A DNA stretch of 64,000 nt from Vibrio maerlii (GTDB lineage: Bacteria; Pseudomonadota; Gammaproteobacteria; Enterobacterales; Vibrionaceae), in assembly GCF_003415655.1 (NCBI RefSeq), contig NZ_QRHC01000002.1, positions 62,008 through 126,007 on the forward strand. The letters are read 5' to 3'. The notes beneath the pieces are model-generated. The model saw only the letters and a program-made list of their open reading frames with translations, was not told the origin of the DNA and ran no database searches. A program made the translations under genes and the position numbers. Positions 1-9,977 of the stretch are shown here, one piece after another (position 1 is the stretch's first letter; the number at the start of each line of letters is the position of its first letter).

Positions 1-2
1 CC

Positions 3-1241
3 GATTGGGAACAAGGTCGGGCGTGGGAGAAAGGGCTCTATATCGCCATTCCACACCTGTTCTCGCTAGTGGCAACTCCAGAGAAGTTTGCTGAAGGCAT
101 TACTCGTTCACACCAATACTTACAAGCTGGAGGGATCACCACTACGGTTGACCCAGGCATGCTACTGCCAGAAGACTTAGCAACAGCCATGATTGATATC
201 TTGGACAATTCTGAGCCCATGCTAGATTACCTGATGATAGTAGCAGGGAACACCTTCTATGATCACAATGGTAACGATGCTCAAGTGGCATTTGAGTCGG
301 CTGAGCAGGTAATCAACAACCCAAGATTTAACACAGAACACACTCGCTTCTTGCCGAATCAAGTCAAGCTTTATACCGATGGTGCCGCCTTTGGTCAGTT
401 AATGCAGCTCAAAGATGCCTACACCACTGGTCACGAGGGAGAATGGATCCAGTATCCACAAGATCTAGAAGACAATATGCGCCCATTTTGGCACAACGAT
501 TACACCATGCACATCCACTCAAATGGTGACTACGGATTAGAGGTTGGTGTCGATATTGTTGAGAAGATGATGGCAGAGAAACATCGTGACGATCACCGAA
601 CGACCTTCCATCATCTATTGATCACCGATCCAACCGATATCCAACGCGCAGAAAAAAATGGCATGCTGTTCTCATCCAACCCATTCTATCTTCACGTACT
701 AGGTGAAGCCTATGGTGAAGTGGGCGTAGGTAAGGAGCGTGCAGATGTAATGGCAAGAGGACGCTCATTCATTGATGCGGGTGCAAGGCTATCTTTCCAC
801 TCTGATGCTCCAATGGCTCCAGGGCGTCCATTAACGCTCGCATGGAGTGCAGTGAACCGAACAGGTCTGAGTGGTGGCGTGTTAGGTGCTGAAGAGCGTC
901 TTACCATCCAAGAAGCGATGCGTGCTATCACCATTGACGCTGCATTTCAAAACCGCTTAGAGAGTGAAGTCGGCAGTATTGATATTGGAAAACGCGCTAA
1001 CTTCACCATCATGAATCAACACCCTTATGAGGTGGAGCCAATGGCCATCAAGGACATTGAAATCCACGGCACAGTGTTTAATGGCAACGTCATCGAATCC
1101 AGCAACAAGGCACGCGGACTCGTTATGGGGGGGCAGAACCAGTGGACACTGACTAAGCTTTCTTACTACGATGCACGTCATGGTACTGGCGATATCTGTG
1201 ACACCAGCCACGAGCTGCTAAGGGTGTTGAATCAGCAATAG
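3..1241 (+). CDS. Amidohydrolase, YtcJ-like (5' truncated by window edge)
   Basis: C-terminal part of a metal-dependent hydrolase of the amidohydrolase superfamily (Amidohydro_3/YtcJ type). The frame is open from base 3 with no stop, so the GTG at 69 is internal and the real start lies before the window. Visible family features are a His-rich strand (MHIHSNGD), FHHLLITDP, the SFHSDAPMAPGRP segment that should carry the catalytic Asp, and the C-terminal G-IDIGKRANFTIM motif typical of the small beta domain. Substrate cannot be told from sequence; YtcJ relatives include N-substituted formamide deformylases and many proteins of unknown role. It stands alone on the plus strand, followed by a hairpin. 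It is not a convincing LigJ-type hydratase. Confidence 0.85.
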   Translation, partial: DWEQGRAWEKGLYIAIPHLFSLVATPEKFAEGITRSHQYLQAGGITTTVDPGMLLPEDLATAMIDILDNSEPMLDYLMIVAGNTFYDHNGNDAQVAFESAEQVINNPRFNTEHTRFLPNQVKLYTDGAAFGQLMQLKDAYTTGHEGEWIQYPQDLEDNMRPFWHNDYTMHIHSNGDYGLEVGVDIVEKMMAEKHRDDHRTTFHHLLITDPTDIQRAEKNGMLFSSNPFYLHVLGEAYGEVGVGKERADVMARGRSFIDAGARLSFHSDAPMAPGRPLTLAWSAVNRTGLSGGVLGAEERLTIQEAMRAITIDAAFQNRLESEVGSIDIGKRANFTIMNQHPYEVEPMAIKDIEIHGTVFNGNVIESSNKARGLVMGGQNQWTLTKLSYYDARHGTGDICDTSHELLRVLNQQ

Positions 1242-1266
1242 CACCGCCGGTAAGTAACCATCAAAA

Positions 1267-1322
1267 GCCCCGTAAACTTTTATACGATTTCAAACCTCAG
1301 AATCGTGGAAGTGCTGCGGGGC
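1267..1322 (+). terminator. Long hairpin downstream of the amidohydrolase
   Basis: GCCCCG at 1267-1272 pairs with CGGGGC at 1317-1322, and an inner ACGATT/AATCGT stem lies between them. It starts 26 bases after the amidohydrolase stop. There is no strong T-run, so termination is only probable. Confidence 0.4.
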
Positions 1323-1455
1323 ATTGGCTTATAGGTACTGCTTCACAGTCATGAGTACCACACTACCTGAGATTTACACTCCTTTACGGCTCTTTACGCT
1401 TCTTTGAACTTGAGCTGTCACAATATAACTAGAACGATTAACCTCTAGGTATCTA

Positions 1456-1947
1456 ATGATTAAATCTAACCGACTTCGCAACGGTATTTTGACCGCAGTT
1501 ATCTGTAGCCTAACTGCGCCATTGGCGGTGGCAAAGTCTCATCAATCTCATAAAGCATCTAAGAAGGTCGTGGTTGTAAAACCTATCTACCGCCCTATTT
1601 ATAAAACGCCTGTCCACCGTTCTTACCATCGCCATAAAGTGCCTAAATATGCTAGCTATATTATTCTAGCCGGTGTCTCCTATGCGATTATTGACAATAT
1701 GTACTACAAACGTAGTGGCGATACCTATGTGTATGTAGAACAACCACCTGTGACCGCTACGACAGAAGTCATCACAAGTACGACTGTCGAGGTGGCATCA
1801 CGCCAGGTCGGTACTGTCGTTGACGCACTTCCTTTAGACACAGTACCAGTCTCCATCCAAGGCGCGACGTTTTATGTAAAACAGAGTGAATGGTATGCAC
1901 CAATCGCAGGGACCAACAAATTTGTTATTGTTGAGGCTCAGCTATAA
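1456..1947 (+). CDS. Small secreted His/Lys/Tyr-rich protein (DUF6515-like)
   Basis: 163-residue protein of unknown function. Residues 1-26 form a signal peptide ending in LAVA. A basic stretch rich in His, Lys and Tyr follows (about 27-70), then one hydrophobic segment (about 71-85, YIILAGVSYAIID) and a Thr/Val-rich domain ending in a YVKQSEWYAPI-type motif. The layout resembles the periplasmic or outer-membrane-associated DUF6515 family, which has no assigned function. The family assignment is from memory of the pattern. The gene stands alone between the amidohydrolase and the convergent phosphonate transporter operon. Confidence 0.75.
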   Translation: MIKSNRLRNGILTAVICSLTAPLAVAKSHQSHKASKKVVVVKPIYRPIYKTPVHRSYHRHKVPKYASYIILAGVSYAIIDNMYYKRSGDTYVYVEQPPVTATTEVITSTTVEVASRQVGTVVDALPLDTVPVSIQGATFYVKQSEWYAPIAGTNKFVIVEAQL

Positions 1948-2069
1948 CGGCTTTTGTCCAAAGGTATGCGGGCATGATCACCGCTAGCGGGTTTGTGCCC
2001 CATTGCTACTTAGAATAAAAACTCAACCAGCAGCGGGAGAGATTATTCAGTGTGATAAGATCAATAAAA

Positions 2070-2094
2070 GGCTGCCAGTTCACAATTGGCAGCC
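2070..2094. terminator. Bidirectional terminator between convergent genes
   Basis: Perfect 8-bp stem GGCTGCCA/TGGCAGCC with a 9-base loop, followed on the plus strand by CTTTTTC and on the minus strand by CTTTTATTG. It can end the phnDCE transcript and the plus-strand gene before it. Confidence 0.75.
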
Positions 2095-2124
2095 TTTTTC
2101 ATTTGCTAAGTATCTAGGTTTAAA

Positions 2125-2928
2125 TTACATAATCTTGCGACGAATCATGCCAGAAACACGTTCTACACCGATAACCACAATCAGTATGGCCAAGATAACA
2201 GTTAGAGCTTGGTCATAACGGAACAAGTTCATTGACGCTGAAAGTTCAACACCAATCCCCCCTGCGCCGACTAGACCTAATACCACGGCACTTCGCACTG
2301 CTTTCTCTACCGAGAACAAGCTAGTAGCAACAAACGAAGGTAAACATTCTGGAATGACTGCACCCATAACGACGCTGCTGCGCTTGGCACCGATCGCATT
2401 TAGCGCTCGGCTTGGTCCTGGGTCGATTTCTTCGATACGTTCTGCAAAGAAGCGCGCACAGAAACCAATGGTATCCATCACAATCGCTAAGATACCCGCC
2501 AGTGGCCCTAGACCTACGGCAATCACGAACACTAACGCCCACACTAGATCAGGAATGGTGCGGAAGGTAGAAACCACGTTCACAGCAATCATTCGCACTA
2601 TTGGGTGAGGGGTGGTGTTACGCGCGCACAGCAAAGCCATTGGTAAACTGAAGATGACACCGAATACCACACCGACGATAGCCATTTGGAAGGTTTCTAG
2701 CATTGCCTTAGCAATGACATCAACACGACTAAAGTTCGGTGGAAAGGCATCACCTAAGAAGATCCCAAGGTTAGACACCCCGTTTGTGAGTCGACCTGTG
2801 GTGATATTGGCAGAGGCAAAACCATTCACAAAAAAAGCAATCAGTACCAGAGCTATCACCCAAGTAAAGATTGAGGGTGCCTCAAATCTAGGCGGGAGAG
2901 AATTGAGTTTGGCTGATTGACTGTTCAT
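2125..2928 (-). CDS. phnE: Phosphonate-type ABC transporter permease
   Basis: 267-residue inner-membrane permease of the phosphonate/phosphite ABC family. About six hydrophobic segments are visible, starting near residue 22 (TWVIALVLIAFFVNG). The EAA loop that docks on the ATPase is recognisable around ERIEEIDPGPSRALNAIGA, followed by the GLVGAGGIGVEL motif common in PhnE. Its start overlaps the end of phnC by 41 bases, so the two are probably translationally coupled. No C-P lyase, phnW or phnX gene is in the window. The cargo could be a phosphonate, phosphite or a related small anion. Confidence 0.9.
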   Translation of the reverse strand: MNSQSAKLNSLPPRFEAPSIFTWVIALVLIAFFVNGFASANITTGRLTNGVSNLGIFLGDAFPPNFSRVDVIAKAMLETFQMAIVGVVFGVIFSLPMALLCARNTTPHPIVRMIAVNVVSTFRTIPDLVWALVFVIAVGLGPLAGILAIVMDTIGFCARFFAERIEEIDPGPSRALNAIGAKRSSVVMGAVIPECLPSFVATSLFSVEKAVRSAVVLGLVGAGGIGVELSASMNLFRYDQALTVILAILIVVIGVERVSGMIRRKIM

Positions 2929-3688
2929 TTGTACTCGTCACTACTTGAGGTTTAATTTGGTATAACTGTTCAATATCTTGATCTGAAATGTCTTTTGCAG
3001 CGGAATCGAAAGTCAGTTGACCCGAATTGAGACCAACAAAGCGTTCGCCAAACTCACGCGCAAATTCGATCTGGTGCAAAACACAAATCACAGACATATT
3101 GCGTTCTTTGATCACAGACCAAAGCAGTTCCATGACTTCATGACCGGCTTTAGGGTCAAGACTGGCGACCGGCTCATCGGCAAAAACGACTTCCGCATCT
3201 TGCATCAGCATTCGCGCAATGGCGACACGCTGTTGTTGGCCACCTGATAAGGTATCGGTACGACGACCTGCTAGGTGAGCAAGCCCCACGCGATCCAGTG
3301 CATCCAGTGCACGGTGGCGATCGACTTTTGAAGCCGTTAGGCTATTACAAGACCAGTAGCCTTTTTTACCCATCATGCCAAACAGCACGTTTTGCAACAC
3401 ACTCAGATTGCCAACCATATTGAACTTCTGGAAAACACAGCCAATACGCTGTCTTAGTGCTCGAAGCTCTCTGTTCGGTGCGCTTGTTAAGTCGGTACCA
3501 TCTAGAATGATTTTGCCAGAGGTAATAGGTTCGATACCGGTTAAGCATTTCATTAGGGTAGACTTACCACACCCGTTATGACCTAAAATGATGACGCCTT
3601 CACCGGGCTCAACATTGAAGCTGAGCCCGTTAAGTGCTTGCGTACCATCGCTGTAGGTTTTCTTTAAATCAACGACGTCAAGACGCAT
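2888..3688 (-). CDS. phnC: Phosphonate-type ABC transporter ATP-binding protein
   Basis: 266-residue ATPase that would drive uptake through PhnE. Walker A is GHNGCGKST (about residues 36-44), the ABC signature is LSGGQQQR, Walker B is VVFADEP, and the switch His lies in VLHQ. The length is normal for PhnC. It is the middle gene of the minus-strand operon, 8 bases after phnD. Confidence 0.92.
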   Translation of the reverse strand: MRLDVVDLKKTYSDGTQALNGLSFNVEPGEGVIILGHNGCGKSTLMKCLTGIEPITSGKIILDGTDLTSAPNRELRALRQRIGCVFQKFNMVGNLSVLQNVLFGMMGKKGYWSCNSLTASKVDRHRALDALDRVGLAHLAGRRTDTLSGGQQQRVAIARMLMQDAEVVFADEPVASLDPKAGHEVMELLWSVIKERNMSVICVLHQIEFAREFGERFVGLNSGQLTFDSAAKDISDQDIEQLYQIKPQVVTSTNEQSISQTQFSPA

Positions 3689-3696
3689 GTCACACC

Positions 3697-4533
3697 TTAA
3701 AGTAGAGAGTAAGATTCACGAACGATGTTGTAGACTTCGTCGTTAACCGTAATCATTTCTGCGCCTACGTATTTCTTACGTTTACCTGGTGCTAGGATAG
3801 CTTGTAGCAAGCCGTCAGCGTCATCCATGAACTTTTCTTGAATGAAGTCAGCACACTGTTGAGAAATATGAGGGCCAGCGATGAACGGGTCGCCAGGCAT
3901 TGTCTCGCTCTCTGCTACGATTTTGTATTTGCCTTCGCCTTGTTGCTCTACAAATGGGGCAAAGTCACGGATTCCAGTACCGACAGCGTCAACTTCACCA
4001 GAAGCAAGCGCTTGCATGCGAGCACCGTCTAGTAGGCTGATTTGAACATCACGGTCTAGATCAATACCTTCGTTATGCAGCATGTACATTGGCATAATAT
4101 GACCGGTTGTTGAACCGTGGTCCTTCATTGCAATGTGCTTACCTTTGAGGTCTTCAATTGAGTTGATGTCGCTATCCGTTGGTGCAATAAATACCGAGTA
4201 GTATTCTGGGCGAACAACGGCGCTGATTGGCTTGATATCTTCAACATGTTCTGTCATCAGAACATACTCAGACGGGCCAGCAAGAACAATATCCACTTGG
4301 TTGAAGCGAAGTGCATTGATAGCTGTTGTGCGGTTACCCACTGGGAAAAACTCGACGTTCACATCAAGGCGCGACTCGACTTCTTCAACGAACTGGTTAT
4401 AAGTCAGCTGTAGCTCTTCTGTCCCCTCTATACCGGTATCGGCAAAACGTAGTGTGTCTGGACAAGCTGCGATGGCTGATGTTGCAGAGATAGCCGCAGT
4501 CAAGGCTGCGAGTTTGATCATTGTGGTTTTCAT
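3697..4533 (-). CDS. phnD: Phosphonate/phosphite periplasmic binding protein
   Basis: 278-residue periplasmic solute-binding protein of the PhnD family. Residues 1-22 are a signal peptide ending SAIA. The DHGSTTGHIMP stretch corresponds to the Ser/Thr-rich loop that holds the phosphonate oxyanion in this family, and FNQVDIVLAGPSEYV is another family hallmark. First gene of the phnD-phnC-phnE operon. The ligand cannot be read from sequence; the closest well-known PhnD proteins bind 2-aminoethylphosphonate or phosphite. Confidence 0.9.
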   Translation of the reverse strand: MKTTMIKLAALTAAISATSAIAACPDTLRFADTGIEGTEELQLTYNQFVEEVESRLDVNVEFFPVGNRTTAINALRFNQVDIVLAGPSEYVLMTEHVEDIKPISAVVRPEYYSVFIAPTDSDINSIEDLKGKHIAMKDHGSTTGHIMPMYMLHNEGIDLDRDVQISLLDGARMQALASGEVDAVGTGIRDFAPFVEQQGEGKYKIVAESETMPGDPFIAGPHISQQCADFIQEKFMDDADGLLQAILAPGKRKKYVGAEMITVNDEVYNIVRESYSLL

Positions 4534-5286
4534 TACTTTACTTCCTTACTAAGACGAAAAATAAAGTAAACTGGCTTTGTTACAGAAAAAATGAAATCCA
4601 TTACATTGTGGTTAACTGAACAAAATAGTTGTAACTGGTTATTACTTTGTTCATTGGGGAGTATTTGACCTGCCTTAATAACCTGCAAGTCAAGAACACG
4701 GCTTAACGCATACTTGAATAACCAGACTCGGTTTATCCGGAGCTGTAAATTTAGGGCTTTAAATATACGTATTTTTAGCCAATTTTTGGCAGAAGGGAAA
4801 TCGTCGTAACTATACAACTATAGTTAAAGAGCCAATCTATGCCGGTCTTGATCGGCCGAAAAATAGGTTCTTAGCAGGTTAGCGGGAACTGAAAACAAAA
4901 ACGCTAATTGGTGGTAAGGTTACATCACCAAACACAACCTCTCACAGATTACCGTTTTCATGCCGAATAATACTGTCAACGTATTTTAGGACGAGACACC
5001 CTATCGTCATTGTGGGAAGGCTTTCAGATCGTAAAGTCTCATAAAACTTACTCATTAATATCTATCACTCTAATTCCTGACTCAATTGCACTCTGCCCGC
5101 GCGTTAGTGCCTCTAAGTCTATCCACAATACTCAGTAGCGAACGCAACGAACCCAAAAATAAAGGTATAGAAGTGTAAAGATTGTTGCCGTCCCTTCATA
5201 AATCTTGGATAAAATAATATTAAATTATAAATAAAAATCTCTAACACAGAGATTTGTCAGGTTAACAACCATGGATGGGAACCCAA
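4534..5286. promoter_or_regulatory. Divergent intergenic region, phnD / RND pump
   Basis: About 750 bases with no convincing gene. It must hold the phnD promoter (minus) and the efflux-pair promoter (plus). A weak 94-codon minus frame (4533-4817) ends at the phnD start but has no recognisable product. On the minus strand a TTGACA near 4977 could be a -35 box. I see no known riboswitch. Confidence 0.4.
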
Positions 5287-6345
5287 ATGAAACTCGCTCT
5301 AGTTACAGGTCTACTGATCGCTGGCCTTATCACATCTCCTATCAATAAAGTAAATGCGACACAACTACCAGTATCTTCTCGTGCTCTGCCTGTTGAGCTT
5401 AGTGCAGTGCAATCTTTGCCGTGGGGAGAAAGCTTGGTCGCATTAGGTACTGTCTTTGCTCGTCATCAGGTTGCTCTCGTCAGTCAAGTGGAAGGTGTGA
5501 TCACCGGATTACCGATTCACGATACACAAACTGTGAATCAAGGACAGTTGTTGGTACAACTCGACGATCGTCAACCCAAGGCGCTCCTTGCTCAAGCAGA
5601 TGCACAGCTGAATGAAGATAAGCGTTTACTGAAAGAGATGGTGAGACTTCATGAGCGCAACTCTCTTCCTGAATCAAGCCTGTTAACCCAACAAGCCAAA
5701 GTTCAAATTAGCCAGGCGCAACGGGACTCTGCTGCGGTAACACTCACTGACTATCAAATTGCCGCACCCTTTGATGGTGTAACGGGCTTAAACACGCTAA
5801 CTGAAGGACAATATGTTCAACGAGGTGAATTGTTAATCACATTGACGGATGTTGAAAGGCTCTATGTTGACTTCAATTTACCAAGCCATTATTTGTCACA
5901 GTTAAACACCAAGCAAAAACTCGAATTACGCTTTAATGCCCTTCCTGACATGGTATTTAATAGCGAGATTAGCAGTATTGATCCACAAATCGATCAGCAA
6001 AGCCGTAATATTAAAGTACGAGCAGAATTGTTTAATCCAGAAGGGCTACTGCGGCCCGGACTTCTCGCCCAAATTAATGTCTCACTCGAGCAAGAGCTCG
6101 CGAACATAGTTCCAACCAGTGCGGTCTTTTACCGTGGTGCAAATGCATATTTGTATGTTGTTGATGAAGAAGGGGTTGCTCGTCAGACGGAAGTAAAGCT
6201 AGGCAATACCGACGGTGCGCTAACCCAAGTACTCACTGGCGTACTGCCTGGTGCTCATGTGGTGAGTGCGGGTGTCGGCAAGATCAGCCATGGTAGCTTA
6301 GTCAAAGATGTAAACCGTGTAGCTCAAATCAAGCCAGAAGCTTAA
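5287..6345 (+). CDS. RND efflux periplasmic adaptor (membrane fusion protein)
   Basis: 352-residue adaptor of the MexE/AcrA type linking an RND pump to an outer-membrane channel. Signal sequence about residues 1-25, a biotinyl-lipoyl half-motif (SQVEGVITGLPIHDTQTVNQGQ), an alpha-helical hairpin about 95-145, the second lipoyl half at IAAPFDGVTGLNTLTEGQYV, then beta-barrel and membrane-proximal domains. I take ATG 5287 because GGGA sits six bases upstream; ATG 5275 lacks a ribosome site. The pump gene follows 10 bases downstream. No regulator or outer-membrane factor is adjacent, so a shared TolC-like channel is likely. Confidence 0.9.
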   Translation: MKLALVTGLLIAGLITSPINKVNATQLPVSSRALPVELSAVQSLPWGESLVALGTVFARHQVALVSQVEGVITGLPIHDTQTVNQGQLLVQLDDRQPKALLAQADAQLNEDKRLLKEMVRLHERNSLPESSLLTQQAKVQISQAQRDSAAVTLTDYQIAAPFDGVTGLNTLTEGQYVQRGELLITLTDVERLYVDFNLPSHYLSQLNTKQKLELRFNALPDMVFNSEISSIDPQIDQQSRNIKVRAELFNPEGLLRPGLLAQINVSLEQELANIVPTSAVFYRGANAYLYVVDEEGVARQTEVKLGNTDGALTQVLTGVLPGAHVVSAGVGKISHGSLVKDVNRVAQIKPEA

Positions 6346-6355
6346 GGAGATAGTC

Positions 6356-9300
6356 ATGTTTCTCTCTGATCTATCGATTAAACGTCCGGTTGTCGCTTGT
6401 GTGGTTAACCTTCTTCTCATCGTATTCGGTGTGTTGGCTTTTAATAACATTCCTTTGCGTGAATACCCTGATGTCGCGGCCCCTATTGTGTCAGTTAGAG
6501 CCAACTATGCTGGTGCCTCTGCCGATATCATGGAGTCACGAGTGATTAAGGTGATTGAAGACCAACTCTCGGGTATCGATGGGGTACGCAGCATTGAAGG
6601 AAATGCTTCAGAAGGCCGAGCAAATATTAAAGTTGAGTTTGAGGCTAGCCGTGATATTGAAGCCGCTGCGAATGATGTACGAGATTCGGTGGCAAGAGCA
6701 CAAAGGCAGCTCCCTGCGAGCATGGACCCGCCGACCGTAACCAAAAGTGACTCTGATGGTGACGGAGTTATTAGCTTTGCTGTCTCGTCTGATTCTCTAT
6801 CGTCTGTTGAGCTATCGGATTATATTGAGAGGCAGTTTGTTCAGCCTCTAAGTCTACTTGATGGAGTCAGTTCAATTGAACTGCGAGGTGACCAAACGTA
6901 TGCCTTACTGGTTCATCTCGATCCAATCGCCATGGCAAGTCGAAACGTTACTGTCGCTGACATCGAATCCGCACTTCGCAGTGAAAACTTAGAAGCACCA
7001 GCTGGTAATCTATATGATCCAGCCCGAAGCTATACGCTGCGATTGGAGCGCAGCTACCTCACAGCTGAGGATTATCAAAGGCTTATCGTCCGCCGCAATC
7101 ATGATGGTTCGATCCTCTACCTTTCCGATATCGCTAATGTCACCACTGGGGCAAAAAATGATCTGCGTACCTTACGCGTAGATGGCCGCTCGATGGTCAT
7201 GATGGAATTTCTTAAACAGTCTCAAGCCAATACCTTGGATGTGGTGAATGGTATCAAAGCAGAAATTGAACGTCTGACCCCTTTTCTTCCCGCAGGCATG
7301 ACAATTCAGCCTCTATCCGACAGCTCGGTGTTTATCGATAGCGCAATTAGCGAGGTTTACACAACGCTAGCAGTAACCTCTGCTCTGGTCATCTTAGTCA
7401 TTTATACGTTTCTCGGCAGCGCTAGGGCAACCTTAATCCCTGCCGTTAGCGTGCCCATCTCGTTGATAGCGACTTTTGCAGTGCTTGCTCTGTTTGGTTA
7501 CTCCATCAATTTAATCACTCTACTTGCTTTAGTCCTCGCAGTTGGGCTGTTGGTGGATGATGCGATTGTCGTACTAGAGAATATCGTACGCCGAGTCGAT
7601 ATGGGTGAACCGCCAATGCTTGCGGCTTATCGGGGTACTAAAGAAGTTGGCATGGCGGTGATCTCTACCACAGCGGTGTTGGTCGCTGTCTTTGTGCCAA
7701 TCACCTTGCTAACCGGTACGGTTGGCCTTTTATTTCGTGAGTACGCCATCACCCTTGCTGGTGCGGTCATTATTTCTAGTATCGTAGCACTGACTATGGG
7801 GCCAGTGCTCGGCAGTCGTTTATTGTCAGTAAACGTGAAACCAGGAAAGCTGCACGACTTTACCGAGTCTCTGTTTAAACGTTTGGAGCAAAGCTATCGT
7901 GGTTTAATAACCCGACTACTCAAACACAGCTGGGTTGCCGCGTTATTGGTTGTTGTCAGCATGGGTTTCATCGCGGTTGTGTATCAAACACTGCCACAGT
8001 CTTTTGTCGCTCGTGAAGACAAAGGGCGCCTAATGGTAATGCTACGCGCAACCGAGGGGACTGGGTTTGATGCCATGCAGCCTTATGTAAGTGAGATTGA
8101 AGATAGAATGGCCCCGCTTATGGCACATGAAGGCCCTATCGAAACGATGGCTATTCGTGCTCCAGGCCGACGGGGTGAGCACGAAATCATGCTCATCATC
8201 GACTTAGTTGATTGGAGCGAGCGTGAAGAGAGTGTGTTTGAAGTGGGGAACATGATTCGTCGGCAGTTGGCGCCTATGGTCGATCTGCGGATCTCTCCAG
8301 TTGTGCCCACCAGTTTTGGCAGTCGTGCCCGCTCTCCTGTGCAATTAGTTATCGGTGGAGGCAGCTACGATCAGGTAAAAGAGTGGACAGAGAAAGTCAT
8401 TGGCATCGCAAGCGAGAACCCTAATTTGCTTGATTTAGATAGTGATTATAATGAGACTACGCCACGATTACGCACTCAAATCAATCAGGCCTATGCACAT
8501 GAACTAGGCATTCCTGTCTCTGAGATTGCCAACACATTAGAGACGGTGTTAGCAGGCAAAAACATCACCACCTATATCGAAAATGGCGAAGAGTATGATG
8601 TTCATGTTCGTGCACCACGTGATGCGTTTAACAGCATTACTGACTTAGCTATGATTCAAGTGCGTTCACAAAACACAGGGGAGTTAGTGCGCCTAGATAA
8701 GCTGGTTGAGGTTATCATCGAAGGGCAACCAAGTTCACTAAGACACTACAACCGCCGCAAAGCTATTACTATTTCAGCTGATTTAGCCGATGGTTACTCT
8801 TTGAGTCAAGCTCTGAGCTATTTAGAAGATGTGGTTCAAGAGCATCTGCCAAGCCAGGCAACGGTCGATTATAAAGGTGAGTCTCTCGAGTTTAAGCGTT
8901 CAAGTAGCTCTATGGGACTGATTTTTATTCTGGCTCTAATGGTGGTCTATCTTGTGCTTGCCGCTCAATTTGAAAGCTTTATTCATCCTTTCGTGATCAT
9001 ACTTACTGTTCCTTTAGCCCTAACTGGAGCCCTTGGTGGCATGATAATGTTTGACCTTGTTATTGATGTCTATTCGCAGATCGCCATCATCATGTTAATC
9101 GGTCTGGCGAGTAAAAACGGTATTTTGATCGTCGAGTTCATCAACCAATTGCGTGATAAAGGCTTAGGTTTCGAACAAGCGATTGTTGATGGTGCGAGTC
9201 AGCGATTACGCCCTATTCTGATGACAGCCATCACAACACTTGCGGGATCGATTCCATTAATGTTGGCAAATGGCGCTGGCTGGGAGTCACGCCATGCTAT

Positions 9301-9457
9301 TGGTGTGGTGATCTTCTCCGGGGTATTAGTCGCTACGATGATGACACTCGTCATCATTCCTGGGCTCTACCATCTATTGGCGAAACACACTGGCTCACCT
9401 GCAGAGCAAGCTGAGAAGTTAGCGAAGCTTGAGATGGCTTACCCTGAAACAAAGTAG
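6356..9457 (+). CDS. RND multidrug efflux permease (HAE1 family)
   Basis: 1033-residue inner-membrane proton-driven exporter of the AcrB/MexF type, full family length. TM1 begins near residue 10. The paired Asp of TM4 is in GLLVDDAIVVLENI, and the essential TM10 Lys is in GLASKNGILIVEF. Large periplasmic loops flank TM1-2 and TM7-8, giving the normal two-fold repeat. It forms an operon with the adaptor upstream. Substrates are not predictable. A sequence ending in a short cytoplasmic tail rich in Glu and Lys is normal. Confidence 0.95.
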   Translation: MFLSDLSIKRPVVACVVNLLLIVFGVLAFNNIPLREYPDVAAPIVSVRANYAGASADIMESRVIKVIEDQLSGIDGVRSIEGNASEGRANIKVEFEASRDIEAAANDVRDSVARAQRQLPASMDPPTVTKSDSDGDGVISFAVSSDSLSSVELSDYIERQFVQPLSLLDGVSSIELRGDQTYALLVHLDPIAMASRNVTVADIESALRSENLEAPAGNLYDPARSYTLRLERSYLTAEDYQRLIVRRNHDGSILYLSDIANVTTGAKNDLRTLRVDGRSMVMMEFLKQSQANTLDVVNGIKAEIERLTPFLPAGMTIQPLSDSSVFIDSAISEVYTTLAVTSALVILVIYTFLGSARATLIPAVSVPISLIATFAVLALFGYSINLITLLALVLAVGLLVDDAIVVLENIVRRVDMGEPPMLAAYRGTKEVGMAVISTTAVLVAVFVPITLLTGTVGLLFREYAITLAGAVIISSIVALTMGPVLGSRLLSVNVKPGKLHDFTESLFKRLEQSYRGLITRLLKHSWVAALLVVVSMGFIAVVYQTLPQSFVAREDKGRLMVMLRATEGTGFDAMQPYVSEIEDRMAPLMAHEGPIETMAIRAPGRRGEHEIMLIIDLVDWSEREESVFEVGNMIRRQLAPMVDLRISPVVPTSFGSRARSPVQLVIGGGSYDQVKEWTEKVIGIASENPNLLDLDSDYNETTPRLRTQINQAYAHELGIPVSEIANTLETVLAGKNITTYIENGEEYDVHVRAPRDAFNSITDLAMIQVRSQNTGELVRLDKLVEVIIEGQPSSLRHYNRRKAITISADLADGYSLSQALSYLEDVVQEHLPSQATVDYKGESLEFKRSSSSMGLIFILALMVVYLVLAAQFESFIHPFVIILTVPLALTGALGGMIMFDLVIDVYSQIAIIMLIGLASKNGILIVEFINQLRDKGLGFEQAIVDGASQRLRPILMTAITTLAGSIPLMLANGAGWESRHAIGVVIFSGVLVATMMTLVIIPGLYHLLAKHTGSPAEQAEKLAKLEMAYPETK

Positions 9458-9498
9458 CGGCTATGACACAGTTTTTGAGGTCACCAAGCGATTAAGCG

Positions 9499-9918
9499 TT
9501 AGATCGCTTTCTGTAAAAAGTACTTATCAATGCCTTTAGTAGGGAAGTTAGTATACTTCCCTACCTCGGTAAACCCATGCTTGATATAGAAATCACGAGC
9601 TTGGAATGAATAGGTATCTAAGAACATGTCCGTTACTTGTCGAGATTTAGCTTCTACTTCGATTCGCTTGATTAAGGTACTGCCTAGGCCGCTTTTGCGT
9701 TGGCTTTCATCAATCCAAAGGTGCTCAACAAACACGCATGTTGCATAGAAATACGCGTTCATTCCGCCCAGTAGCTCACCTGATTCATCCTTCGCCAACA
9801 GTGCAACTTGTAGATGCTGTTCTTTACTAGGCAAAAATTGTTGGTTGTAAGCGCGAATCCCACCTTGAATACGATCGTAAATCGCCTTCTCTGGTTGCTC
9901 GATGAGTTCTAATTTCAT
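9499..9918 (-). CDS. GNAT-family N-acetyltransferase
   Basis: 139-residue acetyltransferase of the GNAT superfamily. The acetyl-CoA loop is in QRKSGLGSTLIKRIE (about residues 76-90) and the C-terminal DFYIKHGFTEVG strand-helix is typical. Acceptor unknown. Single gene on the minus strand, convergent with the efflux operon. Confidence 0.85.
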   Translation of the reverse strand: MKLELIEQPEKAIYDRIQGGIRAYNQQFLPSKEQHLQVALLAKDESGELLGGMNAYFYATCVFVEHLWIDESQRKSGLGSTLIKRIEVEAKSRQVTDMFLDTYSFQARDFYIKHGFTEVGKYTNFPTKGIDKYFLQKAI

Positions 9919-9977
9919 TCTAACCTCATGACAAAAAGCTATTTAAGCTAAGTTTGGAAATGAGAAAGTCTAACAAA

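Noticed and set aside
69..71. GTG as start of the first amidohydrolase
   Set aside because: The frame is open back to base 3 and codes for family-like sequence, so the gene is cut by the window edge.
3..1241. Amidohydrolase as the missing LigJ hydratase
   Set aside because: It has YtcJ-type features and length, and lies far from the lig operon on the other strand with a different neighbourhood.
2354..2920. Plus-strand frames across phnE
   Set aside because: Antisense to phnE, which has clear membrane and EAA-loop features.
4533..4817. 94-codon minus-strand frame upstream of phnD
   Set aside because: No recognisable protein pattern, and it overlaps the likely phnD leader and ribosome site; treated as chance.
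4900..5100. Possible riboswitch upstream of phnD
   Set aside because: Looked for TPP, glycine and c-di-GMP motifs on both strands; none fits.
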